Origin: Jaltomata sinuosa
Lineage: Eukaryota; Streptophyta; Magnoliopsida; Solanales; Solanaceae
DNA length: 64,000 nt
Direction: 5' to 3'
Assembly: GCA_003996215.1 (NCBI GenBank)
Contig: QJPP01000327.1
Location: 1 to 64,000 of the forward strand
The translations under genes were made by a program, and so were the position numbers. The notes below the pieces were generated by a model, which saw only the letters and a list, made by a program, of their open reading frames with translations, was not told the origin of the DNA and ran no database searches. This document shows, piece by piece, positions 47,766 through 58,091 of this stretch; position 1 is the stretch's first letter; the number at the start of each line of letters is the position of its first letter.

Positions 47766-48365
47766 CCATACAAGATTATCTCTTAATGGTATTTAGACTT
47801 TGTTCTAGATCTTAATGATTAAGACTCATTCAGACCAATTAAGTTCTTAAATCTTAATGAAAACAAATGCACTTAATGGTCTCAGGTCTGAAACATTCAG
47901 ATTCAGACCTCCATTAAGTGCAAAAAAATGAGGCCATGTATTTTACCCATTATATATTACAATCTATCATTTACATATCCAATACTAATAAGTTTAATAT
48001 TCTGATTATTAGATATTAATTCATATATATTATTAATTTAAATATTATTTATTTAAATTAAATTAATCTTGATTTGACTGGATACGCAGTTCAAAAGGCG
48101 ATGGGCGTAGTTTTTTGAACAAATATGAAATTCGAATCGATTTTTGGAATTTTAGATTGAATATTGGATTTGGTATTATGAATTTTTTTAAGATATACAA
48201 AAAAGTTAATATCTTATATAAAATTTTACCCGTTATATATTGTACAATCTATCATTTACATCTCCAATACTAATAAGTTCAATATTCTAATTATTAGACA
48301 TTAATTCATATATAATATTATTAATTTAGACAAATTATTTATTTTTATTGAGATTCAAGACGTTT

Positions 48366-48483
48366 GAATAGACAAAAGAGAGTTGCTCGGATAGTAAGTA
48401 CCTCTCACTTTCAACTCGAAGGTTGCGAGTTCGAGTCACCAAGGAAAAAAAGGGGTGGGAGCTCCTAGGGAGGGGTTAAAAAA
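48366..48483 (+). mobile_element. tRNA-derived SINE
   Basis: An insert of about 118 bases with an A-box-like AGTTGCTCGGATAGTAAG (48381-48398), a B-box-like GCGAGTTCGAGTCACC (48425-48440) and an A-rich end. It is flanked by AAGACGTTT (48357-48365 and 48484-48492). The other array units (for example 49279) have the same target once and no insert. Confidence 0.75.
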
Positions 48484-50040
48484 AAGACGTTTAAGATGAT
48501 ATTTTACATTTAAATAATGAATGATTAAGAAAAGTATTTGTTTTATTAGCATTTGAAGATGTATAATTTATTTATTTGTCAAGCTAATGAATATATAATT
48601 TAAATAAAAATAATTAAATATTAGAAAAAAATATAACTTTAATATAATAAAATTATTATTTGATAAATAAATGAAATTATTATGTTCGCTAGTGATTGTG
48701 GAGTTGGTGTATAGTGGTGGTGGTAATAATGATTGGTGTTAGTGGTTAGTAATGGTGGTGGTGATATTGTGATGGGAGAGGTGATTGGTGTTGTAGTGAT
48801 TGACGCGATGATGGCGGTTGGTAGTCGTGGTTGTGATGGTGAAGTTAGTTGATGTTAGTAATTGGTGGTGTTGATGTTAGTGGTTGAAAAATGTGTGGTG
48901 GTTGAATGCGTTGGTGATAGTTGACAGTAATGTTAGGTGTGGAGGTGGATGGTAGGGATTTGATCGCATTGATGGTAGTTGTTGATAGTAGTGGTGGAGG
49001 CGATGTCATGAATATAATTGTAACGATGAAGATGATAGGTGTGATAGCGATATCTGGACGTAGTTTGGACAAATATGAAATTCATTTTTGGGATTTCAAA
49101 TTCAATATTACGATTTTTTTACATACTAAAAAATTTATATCTTAAATGTGTTTTACCCATTATATACTACAATCTATCATTTACATCTTCAATACTAATA
49201 AGTTTAATATTCTAATTATTAGATATTAATTCATCTATAATCTTATTAATTTAAATATTATTTGTTTTTATTGAGATTAAGACGTTTGAATATAAATGAT
49301 TAAGATGATCTTTTTAGATTTAAATAATGAATGATTAAGATGATTGTTTGTTTTAAATATTATTTGTTTTTATTGAGATTAAGACTTTTGAATATAAATG
49401 ATTAAGATGATGTTTTTAGATTTAAATAATGAATGATTAAGATGATTGTTTGTTTTTTTAGTATCTGAATATGTATAATTTATTTATTTATCAATATAAT
49501 TAATATATAATTTAAATAAAATAATTAAATATAAAAATATAAATTTAATATAATAAAATTATTATTTGATAAATAGGTGAAATTTTTGTGTTCGTTAGTG
49601 ATGGTGTGTAGTGATGGTGGTGATAATGATTGGTGTTAGTGGTTAATTAGTAATGATGGTGGTTATAGTTGTGATGAGGAAGGTGATTGGTGTTGAAGTG
49701 ATGGTGGCGGTTGGTAGTGATGGTTGTGATAGTGAAGTTAGTTGATATTAGTAGTTGGCAGTGTTGATGTTAGTGTTTGAAAAATGTGTGGTGATTAACA
49801 ATGCATTGATGATAGTTGACAATAATGTTAGGTGTAGAGATGGATGGTAGGGATTGATTGCACTGATGGTAGTTGTTGATAGTGGTGGTGGAGGCGATGT
49901 CAGTGGTGATACAAGTGAATATAATTGTAACGATGGAGATGATAGGTGTGCTAGCGACTGATAATAGTAGTTGGCATCAATGGTGGTTGTGATGACAGAG
50001 ATGGTTGGTGACGATAATAATGGTTAACAATGATAATGGT

Positions 50041-50644
50041 GGTTTGATTTAACTGTTTTCCACAAACCAATACTTAAACTATAGACCTCAACTTCAGGAG
50101 GCAGTACTATATAAGCACCATAATCATCCTGCAAATAAGCTATCTTCACTACTTTAAGATGATGATTTTTTTTATTAAACCCAAATCCAAGACAAAACAT
50201 GTAAGGGTCATAAGGACCAAAGTGAACACGAGGCTCAGAGAGGGTGATATTTTTGCGAATAGTGGGGTTCCAGAGAATTATAGTACATGTGTACCAGGGA
50301 GATCATCGGAGAGGAAATACAGACCATTACAAAAACCCACAACTCTAAAATGGTTACTGGACCTAGTCTTGAAGGAAAAGTTGAGTTCTTTAACGAGAGT
50401 GAGGTTTTTGTATTTTGAAGGGTCAAGGTAGAGAAAGTATTTTTCTTGTTTCTTGGGTCGGGTGGAGAGGTGGCGAAGGAGGAAAAGGGGAGTAGAAGTG
50501 GCAAGAGATAGGTGGTGGAGATGGAATTAGGAGAAGATATGAGAGAACACCATTTTTCAATACACACCTGAATCACAAAAGGCTTACGATAGGCAGCCTG
50601 CAAAGGATTTCGAGTAGCAAGTTAGGTGGCAAATAGTCTGACAT
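50041..50644 (-). pseudogene. F-box protein (FBA type) pseudogene
   Basis: The minus strand starts at ATG 50644-50642 with MSDYLPPNLLLEILCRLPI, a clear F-box N-terminus, followed after a stop and frame change by KWCSLISSPNSIST. Further on come SSNHFRVVGFCNGLYFLSDD and, after another stop and frameshift, GFGFNKK, KVVKIAYLQ and VEVYSLSIGLW, the F-box-associated (FBA) domain of F-box/kelch-like proteins, which select substrates for SCF ubiquitin ligases. It is truncated at about 50045, where the tandem array begins, so roughly the last half of the FBA domain is missing. It is dead: at least two stops and two or three frameshifts. Confidence 0.85.
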
Positions 50645-50857
50645 TGTCGAAGGATTTTATTTTCTTCTTTTTCATTTCTATGGAGAAGAAGATAGCAAAA
50701 CACTAGGTTTTTCAGCTTTCTGAGCGAATCAACAAATATGAAAAATCACAGAGAACAGAGACAAGTTTATGGAGTACAACTAGTACTGAACAAAAAGCAT
50801 GACTTGTCTTCTTTACTTTTTGTCCATGTCTTTGGTCAAAAGAAATCTAAATTTCAA
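50645..50857. other. Upstream flank of the F-box pseudogene
   Basis: An AT-rich stretch with no identifiable feature. It may contain the former promoter. Confidence 0.3.
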
Positions 50858-51012
50858 GGGGCGTTTGGCCATTAATATTGTGATTATTTGAAAAAATTAA
50901 GTTTTTTTTCTAAAGTAAAAAATAATATTTAAAAATTAGAGTTGTATTTGGTCATGAATACAAATTTGAGTTCTTTTTAAATTTTTGTGAGTAAATGGGA
51001 GTGAAAATAACT
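50858..51012. mobile_element. Left part of a MITE interrupted by element A
   Basis: Begins GGGGCGTTTGGCCAT and later repeats GTATTTGGTCATGAATACA, a pattern I know from abundant Solanaceae MITEs. It ends where the LTR of A starts (TAACT|TGTCACG). The right part is not found, because the right end of A is lost. Confidence 0.45.
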
Positions 51013-52933
51013 TGTCACGACCCGAGGCTAGGCTCCGGACGTAACGGGCAACCCAGACCAAAGAGGCCTAAGTAAACCCCTTAGCATACAACATATGCAC
51101 AAGTATAAAATATTAGCGGAAACAGGCTCATTGTAATATAAATACAATAGAAATAAGATGATCAATAATTGTCTTACTAATATCAGTCTACAAAGCCTCT
51201 AACATCAAGAATAAACTCTTAAGTCGGGACATGGCCCCACTGATATCATAAAATGAAATAGAGTTCTCAAACCAACTAATAAAGGGAAAACATAGGCCTT
51301 CCGGAGGTATGGAGGGCTCATCACTTGCTTATCGAAATCCCGAAGATCCTAGTGCTGCACAGAACCACGAGGAAAAGTCTCTGAACCTGTATCATGAAAA
51401 GATGCAGCATCCGAGGACGGTCAGTGCTGGCATGCAGCCCAGGGGAAGGGATATCACAATTTATAAAGCAAGTCATAAAAATATAACATAGGTCTTAAAC
51501 ATAGAAGATGGGGCAACTTCCAAATCACAAATATGACATTTACAAGAATATATTACTTCTGGACTAGGTGGTATCACCGATATTTATTTCACCATGGGCT
51601 ATGTGGGTCCGATCATAACTCGATCGGCAGAGCCTCCAATTCAAGTTTGCCGCAAGGATCAGAACATCATATTATAATCACCTCATAACTGCATACAACT
51701 GAATAAGTCAAGCATACAGTAAAGAGCCCCGTTCAACTCAGAGAGAAGAGTCCCGTTTGACTCATACCCGTGTCAGTAAAATACGGTTTCAGGTGTTGAG
51801 CCCCATTCGACTCATACATTTTTGGTTAACCATCTAATTCTCCTAAGCCCATATTTTAACATTTCAAATATTTAACAAAATCATTCATTTTGGGACTCTT
51901 AACTTTCTTAAGGCACACGTGGGTTGGTATCGTCATACCAAGACTTGCAAGTCATACTTATCATATTATGCCTTTCTCATTTACACATCAATAGTCCCAT
52001 AGTTAAGGATCTTAAACTCATTTAACATATAAGTCCCCCAAGATTTTAATCTAATTAATTATCAAACAACCATTTCAAGAACCGAGGAAGTTAAGAAGAT
52101 CCTTCTTTTTCCGTCAAGATTCAATTGCTTAGATAATAAAATAATTTCCGTAGTAAATGCTTTTTAAAGCTTCAAACCTGCCCCAATTTCAACAATCCGT
52201 AATTAAGGTCATGCTTTCAACCATAACTTTAAAATAATAATTAGACACAGATGATTTCATAGAAAAACATTTAAAACTTTCAAGCAATCTCTTTCATTCA
52301 AAACCCTTCAAACATTATTATACAATACTAGCATAGATTTCATAGTAAGTAGGAGAAAACACAATCCTTACGAGTATAGCTAAAAGGGGATCGTTCAACA
52401 TACCTTTTGACGAAGAAAGCTTACGAAACGCTTGAGTTTTGCTTTAGAACTTTGAACCCTAGGCACTTTTTGCTTCAAGAGCTTTGAGGAGAGAAGTAAC
52501 GCTCTTTCTTGGTTTTAGTTCGTACCTTAGGAGGCTTAGGGACATTTTGAATAAGTGTGAATGAGTTTGGGTAAGGAAAAGATTGGAAAGCCCTTAAAAT
52601 AACATGAGAAAATGAAATCCCATTTGGGGGGAGGGGGGGAGTGCGGTGCACACCCCAAGGCGTGGCCCACCCTCAAGCGCCGCATGGCTCAACGCGAGGA
52701 AAATGTCCTTGCGCCACACAACCAGTCACGGGTCTGAGACAATGGGACCATGTGATGTATCGTGTGACTCGAGGCTCAAGGCTTGACCCCTAGCCCGTGA
52801 GGCATGGTCACATTTCACGTTCTAAACATCCCCTAAGCTTCTAATCTTATTCTTAATCAATTTTTGTTCATGTAAAGGTCATATAGTCTTATTTTAAGCG
52901 TAGGAAGGTGTCTAAAATGTACGGGGCATTACA
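51013..52933 (-). repeat. 3' LTR of element A
   Basis: In plus orientation TGTCACGACCC (51013) to GGGGCATTACA (52933), 1921 bp. Positions 52700-52933 are matched by 63511-63739. A splice-donor-like AAAAG|GTATGTTGAA lies on the minus strand (GT at 52403-52402), 530 bases from the LTR 5' end. Frames inside are incidental. Confidence 0.9.
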
Positions 52934-52937
52934 TTAT

Positions 52938-52966
52938 CCCCCCTTGGGATCATTCGTCCCTGAATG
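52938..52966 (-). promoter_or_regulatory. Polypurine tract and pre-PPT hairpin of element A
   Basis: Minus strand AAGGGGGG (52938-52945), with CATTCG-TCCC-TGAATG (52951-52966) beside it. One stem base pair is weakened to G-T relative to Z, B and C. Confidence 0.65.
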
Positions 52967-53073
52967 ATGAATGCGGGCACTTCTAGCACGATAAGAATGT
53001 GAAAGAGACATTAAGGAATAACATATACCGGAATAGGGAATAAGTTGCAAATCAGTACCTTAATCGACGTCGT

Positions 53074-54962
53074 TCAGAGGGCAAACAAAAAGGGGTATCT
53101 AGCTTTCATGTCTTCCTCCGATCCCCAAGTAGCTTCCTCTACTTTCTGATTCTTCCATAACACCTTCACCGAAGCTATTTCTTTGGTTCTTAACTTCCGA
53201 ACTTGCTGATCCAAAATTTCTAAGGGGACTTCCTCATATGACATCAAATCCTTTACCCCAATATTCTCTATAGGAACCACAAGCGAATGGTCACCCACAC
53301 ACTTTTTGAGCATAGACACATGGACTACGGGATGAAGAGATGACAGACTCGCAGGTAGCTCCAACTTGTAAGCGGCATTTTCAATCTTCCTCAAAATTTG
53401 ATAAAGGCCAATACAACGAGGACTGAGCTTACCCTTTCGCCCAAACCTCATAACTCTCTTCATAGGAGAGACTTTCAAGAACACCCAATCACTAATATCG
53501 AACTCTAACTCCCTTCTTCTGACATCGGCATAGGACTTTTAGCGACTTTGGGTAGTCTTTAGCCTCTCTCGAGTGATTTTAACTTTCTGCATCTCTTGGT
53601 GAATAAGGTCTGCCCCCAACAACTTAGCTTTGCCTACCTTATACCATCCTATAGGAGACCTACATCTCCTACCATAAAGAGCCTCGAATGGTACCATTTG
53701 TATACTTGAGTGGTAGCTATTGTTGTAGGCGAATTCAATAAGAGGCAAGTGATCAACCCAACTACCTCTGTAATCAATGACGCAGGCCCTCAACATATCT
53801 TCCAAGGTCTGAATGGTACACTCCACTTGTCCATTCGTTTGAGGATGGAAAGCGGTACTAAGGTTCACCTGCATACCCAAGCCTTTATGAAACGCTCTTG
53901 AAAACTGAGAAGTGTTTTTGTACCTCGATCTGATATTATAGACACATGTGCGCCATGCAATCTGACAATCTCTTGAATGTACAACTTTGCATAATCTTCC
54001 CCCGAATAAGTCATCCTCAAAGGTAGAAAATGGGCAGACTTGGTCATTCTATCCACAATGACCCAAATAGAGTCATATTGATTATGCGAATGCGGGAGAT
54101 CGGTGATAAAATCCATGTTTATCATCTCCCATTTCCACATCGAAATGGCTATGTCTTGGGATGTACCACCAGGACTTAGGTGTTCAACCTTAACTTGCTG
54201 ACAGGTGGTACACTTAGCAACAAAATCAGCCACCTCTCTCTTCATATTATTCCACCAATACATTTCTTTCAAATCGTGATACATTTTAGTAGAGCCAGGG
54301 TTAATAGTGTACCTGAAAGTATGAGACTCGGCCAAGATCCTCTCGCGTAAGCCATCCACGTTCGGTACACATACTCTCCCTTGATACCACAAGATGCGAT
54401 CCCCATCTATTTCGAAAGTCATAATCTTTTGTTTCCCCACATCTTCCTTGATTTGCATGAGTATGGGATCCTTAGCTTGCTTTTCCTTCACCTCAAAACC
54501 CAAGGATGACTTAGCCATCTCATGAACCATAATCCCACCATCTTCGGAGTCAAGAAACCAAACTCCTAAGTTGGCAAGTCGATGAATGACTTTCACCAAT
54601 CCCCTCTTTTCCTCGTCTACATAAGAAAGGTTCCCCATGGACAACCTGCTAAGAGCATCAGCAACTATGTTAGCCTTACCTGGGTGATAATGCAAACTCA
54701 TGTCGTAGTCCTTCAACAACTTAACCCACCTACTTTGCTTGAGATTCAGCTTCTTATGGGTGAAAACATATTGTAAACTCTTGTGATCAGTGAAGATGTT
54801 CACGTGTACCCCGTACAAATAATGACGCCAAATCTTAAGTGCAAAAAACACCGCCGCTAACTCAAGGTTATGGGTCAGGTAGTTCTTTTCATGGACCTTC
54901 AGTTGTCTGGAAGCATATGCCACAACCTTGCCATTTAGCATAAGCACACACCCAAGTCCCAC
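53074..54962 (-). pseudogene. RNase H, integrase and chromodomain of element A, broken
   Basis: 53865-54962 holds RNase H (HNLELAAVFF, FTDHKSLQYVF, VADALSRLS) and the integrase N-terminus. In the HHCC finger the second His is replaced (TINPG where HPG is usual), while KCTTCQQVK keeps both Cys. The core begins with MDFITDLPHS; a frameshift follows ISDRGT near 53900. 53539-53880 continues the core (QTNGQVECTIQTLEDML). A TAA where Gln is expected at about 53537 separates it from 53074-53484, which holds FLKVSPMKRVMRFG and the chromodomain (SYEEVPLEILDQQVRKL, KVLWKNQ, ATWGSEEDMKARYPFLF). The end is shortened by a frame change compared with A' (63866-64000). Confidence 0.9.
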
Positions 54963-56256
54963 CTAGGACGCATCACAATACACCACGAACCCCTCAATGC
55001 CCTCAGGTAGAGTCAAGACCGGATCATAAGTCAAAAGATTCTTTAACTTCTCAAAGCTACATTCACAAACATCGGACCATATAAACTTAGCCTTTTTCTG
55101 TGTCAGCTTTGTCAATGGGGCAGCTATAGAGGAAATATTCTCCATAAATATCCTATAGTATCCCGCCAAACCCAAGAAACTCCTAATGTCCATCGGAGTC
55201 GTGGGTCTGGGCCATTTATTTACCATCTCAATCTTTTGAGGATCCACTTTAATTCCCTCACTAGACACAATGTGGCTGAGGAAAGCCACCGAGTCTAGCC
55301 AAAATTCGCACTTGGAAAATTTGGCATATAATTCTCGCTCCTTAAGAGTTCGAAGAACGATTCGGAGGTGATTGACATGCTCCTCTTCACTCTGAGAGTA
55401 AACCAAGATGTCATCAATGAATACAATAACAAACATATCCAGAAATTCCTTAAACACCCTGTTCATAAGATCTATGAATGATGCAGGAGCGTTAGTCAAA
55501 CCAAAGGACATGACTAAGAATTCAAAATGGCCATACCGAGTACGGAAAGTGGTCTTAGGAATATCAGCCTCCCTAACCTTCAACTGGTGATAACCCGAAC
55601 AGAGATCTATTTTGGAGAAACACTTAGCACCCTGAAGCTGGTCAAAGAGATCATCAATTCTGGGGAGAGGGTATTTATTCTTCACTGTTACTTTGTTCAG
55701 TTGGCGATAATCAACACACTTACGAAGAGACCCATCTTTCTTACACACAAATAGTATGGGAGCACCCCAAGGGGAAACACTAGGGCGGATGAAACCTTTA
55801 TCAAAGAGGTCTTTTAACTGATCCTTTAACTCTTTCAACTCGGCAGAAGCCATTCTATACGGTGGAATGGAGATGGGTCTAGTGTCAGGCAAGAGATATA
55901 TCCCCAAAGTGTATTTCACTATCGGGAGAGACCCCGAGAAGGTCCTGAGGAGACACTTCTGAAAACTCATTAATGATGAAAATGGATTGGAGTAAGGGGC
56001 TTTCAACATTAGAATCCCTAACCCATACTAAATGGTACAAGCAACCCTTGGATATCATCTTTCGGGACCTAAGGTAGGAGATAAACTTTACCTTAGGCGC
56101 TACGGGACTACCCTCCCATTCAAGGACTGGTTCATTAGGGAAGCAGAATTTGACTTTTCTAGTCCTACAGTCCATATTTGCATAGCAGGAGTGAAGCCAA
56201 TCCATCCCTAAAATCACATCAAACTCTATCATGTCAAGCTTTACCAAATCTACCAC
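54963..56256 (-). pseudogene. Protease end and reverse transcriptase of element A
   Basis: The protease end (55885-56256) includes LDMIEFDVILGMDWLHSCYA. A one-base shift near 55910 moves the frame to the RT segment (about 54963-55905): SIPPYRMASAELKEL, then FSKIDLCSGYHQL (motif A with aspartate) and VIVFIDDILVYS (intact FIDD box), then RSFLGLAGYYRIFM and the start of RNase H (VVYCDAS). A TAG at 54960-54962, where Arg is expected, ends it. Unlike element C the RT catalytic aspartates are present, but the reading frame is not continuous. Confidence 0.9.
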
Positions 56257-56272
56257 CGTATCTCTAACTTTA

Positions 56273-56318
56273 CCTTCGGTCCGGTGTTATGTCTAGGGGC
56301 TAGCCTTGGGCCGTGACA
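56273..56318 (+). repeat. Remnant of the 5' LTR of element B
   Basis: GGTCCGGTGTTATGTCTAGG and the following bases to CCGTGACA (56318) match the last 46 bases of the 3' LTR (63466-63510) with a few differences. Confidence 0.85.
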
Positions 56319-56322
56319 AACT

Positions 56323-56334
56323 TGATATCAGAGC
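56323..56334 (+). promoter_or_regulatory. Primer binding site of element B
   Basis: TGATATCAGAGC, one base different from the standard TGGTATCAGAGC, four bases after the LTR end. Confidence 0.8.
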
Positions 56335-56499
56335 ATCAAGTTCAAAAGTCCTAGGATGTCTAAAATCCGCACTAAGTAGAGTCTCTCTCATGGGTGTGAA
56401 GCGAGCTACACTTATGAGGGGGAGGCTACAAAGTGTTCTAAGAAAAACTTCACTTCTTTTGCTATCTTTATCGTGCGATTGAGTGTGAATCAACTTCTC

Positions 56500-56530
56500 C
56501 CTTATAATCTGTTGTTATGCATTTCAGATC
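56500..56530 (+). promoter_or_regulatory. 3' splice-site-like sequence just before gag of B
   Basis: CTGTTGTTATGCATTTCAG|ATCATG has a T-rich tract and CAG (56525-56527) three bases before the gag start codon at 56531. Together with the donor in the LTR it could remove the leader from gag mRNA. Confidence 0.4.
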
Positions 56531-57560
56531 ATGCCTCCTCGCAGAGATAATGTACGCAATGCTAACGCAATTCCTCCAGTCCCAGACCATGAGGTTATGA
56601 ATGCAGAGTTTCGTAATGCGTTTCAGCTATTGGCTCAGACAGTTGCCAATCAGGCTAATCAGCAGGCCCCAGTTTCTGCAAACCCCGCTGGTGGATCAGC
56701 TGCAGCCAGGGTTCGTGATTTTGTTTGTATGAATCCGCTTGAGTTTCTAGGGTCGAAGGTTGGTGAAGAACCACAAAATTTCATTGATGAGGTAAAGAAG
56801 ATTCTTGAGGTAATGCAAGTGACTGGTTCTGATAGTGTAGAGTTAGCATCCTATCAACTCAAGGATGTGGCTCACATTTGGTTCATGCAGTGGAAGGACA
56901 ACAGGGGTGTGAATGCAGCTCCTATGACATGGGACTATTTTACTGAAGCCTTTCTAGATAGGTTTTTCCCGAGAGAGTTGAGAGAAGCAAAGGCCCAGAA
57001 GTTCATGAACTTAAGGCAGGGGTCCATGACAGTCCAAGAGTATGGGCTGAAGTTCACTCAGCTCTCCAGGTATGCTCCACATATGGTGGCCGATTCAAGA
57101 GCACAGATGGGCAAATTCTTGTATGGGGTGTCTGATTTGGTAAAGACAAAGTGCAGGAATTCTATGCTATTAGGGGATATGAATATCTCTAGGTTGATGA
57201 CCCATGCACAGCAGGTTGAGGAGGATAAGCTTAAGAAGATGGCTAAGGATAATAAGAAGGCTAGGACTGGTAATTATGAGTTTTCTCAGCAGAGGTCAGG
57301 TGGTGGAAGTTGCTCACAGTTCTAGCAGAGGTCAGTATCCTCAGCACCTTTATCAGCTAGCGCTCTATCTCCCAGGCCTCGTCATGATCAGAAAAAGCGA
57401 GCACCAGTCTCAAATCTCAAGGCAGCATCTCAGGCAATCATACTTTTCCTGCCTGCCCCAAATTTGTTAAGAATCATCCAGGTGAGTGTTTAGCTAGCCG
57501 AGAAGGGTGTTTTGGGTATGGTCAGCTTGGCCATAGGTTAAAGAAGTGCCCTTCTACCAG
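56531..57560 (+). pseudogene. gag of element B, broken near the C-terminus
   Basis: Starts with MPPRRDN, the usual start of gag in this lineage. The capsid region is well kept for 264 codons: RVRDFVCMNPLEFLGSK, ELASYQLKDVAHIWF, FLDRFFPRELREAKA and FTQLSRYAPHM. A TAG at 57322-57324 interrupts it where Gln is likely. A frameshift lies between about 57420 and 57455. In the restored phase the zinc knuckle (57508-57549) reads C-F-G-Y-x4-H-x4-C, so the second zinc cysteine is replaced by tyrosine. The upstream CPKF and GECLASREG segment is typical of this family. Confidence 0.9.
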
Positions 57561-57579
57561 GCAGGGGCAGGGAGGTAAC

Positions 57580-58091
57580 ATGGCTCAATCTACCACTTCA
57601 GCAGCTCCAGCGGATCGCCCCACTCAGCAAGGTGCCTCATCTGTTACGGGTGGTGGTCAGCATCAGAACAGATTATATGCTCTTCAGACTCAGCAGGACC
57701 AGGAGGATTCTCCCGATGTGGTCATAGGTACGTTACAAGTCTTTTATTTAAATGTTTATGAACTATTAGACCCAGGTGCTACACTTCCTTTGTAACTCCT
57801 TTCATAGTAGTAAACTTCGGTGTCAGTCCCAAAATCCTCCCAAAAACCTTCTCAGTCTCTACTCCAGTTGATGACCCAGTTATAGCTATACAGATATACA
57901 GAAGTTGCCCAGTCACAGTTTCCCAAAAAGTCACCTCAGCAGATCTTATAGAGTTAGAAATGGTAGACTTTGATATTATTTTAGGCATGGATTGGTTACA
58001 TTCCTGTTATGCCTCAGTCATTTGTAGAACTAGGATCGTTTGATTTCAGTTTCCTAACGAACCAGTCTTAGTATGGAAGGGTAGTAGCTCA
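57580..58091 (+). pseudogene. Protease of element B, frameshifted
   Basis: The segment RLYALQTQQDQEDSPDVV is followed by YELLDPGAT, the protease active site. One missing base at about 57785 shifts the frame and produces a stop. The continuation SFVTPF, VDFDIILGMDWLHSCYA and NEPVLVWKG is readable in another phase up to 58090, with a further stop near 58040. Confidence 0.88.

Larger units (their letters stand above)
46818..50040. repeat. Threefold tandem array of 1.0-1.2-kb units
   Basis: Each unit has three parts: (a) a leader such as ACGTAGTTTGGACAAATATG (46860, about 48105 degraded, 49057); (b) an AT-rich block with ATTAAGACGT and TGAATGATTAAGATG followed by a GGT/GAT-rich block; and (c) ATTTTACCCATTATATA and an AT-rich tail. 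Units are about 46818-48060, 48066-49050 and 49056-50040. In unit 1 the block (b) is bounded by GGCCTCATTTG (46945) and AAATGAGGCC (47926-47935), like the termini of a DNA transposon. These right termini are missing in units 2 and 3. There is no coding function. Confidence 0.75.
51013..56272 (-). mobile_element. Chromovirus A, minus strand, truncated in the protease
   Basis: From left to right: 3' LTR (51013-52933), polypurine tract, chromodomain, integrase, RNase H, RT and the distal half of protease. The element stops at about 56272, where it is fused to the LTR stub of element B through the short shared sequence ACCTTCGG/ACCTTGGG. gag and the 5' LTR are missing. It belongs to a family related to but distinct from C and B; its LTR is 1.9 kb. 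A second copy (A') begins at 63511. Confidence 0.9.

Noticed and set aside
47243..47769. His/Thr/Pro-rich 133-codon minus-strand protein
   Set aside because: It is a direct product of the GGT/GAT trinucleotide repeat; base composition explains it.
48381..48440. Genuine tRNA gene
   Set aside because: A and B box-like motifs are present but no cloverleaf with acceptor stem can be formed; the A-rich tail and target duplication fit a SINE.
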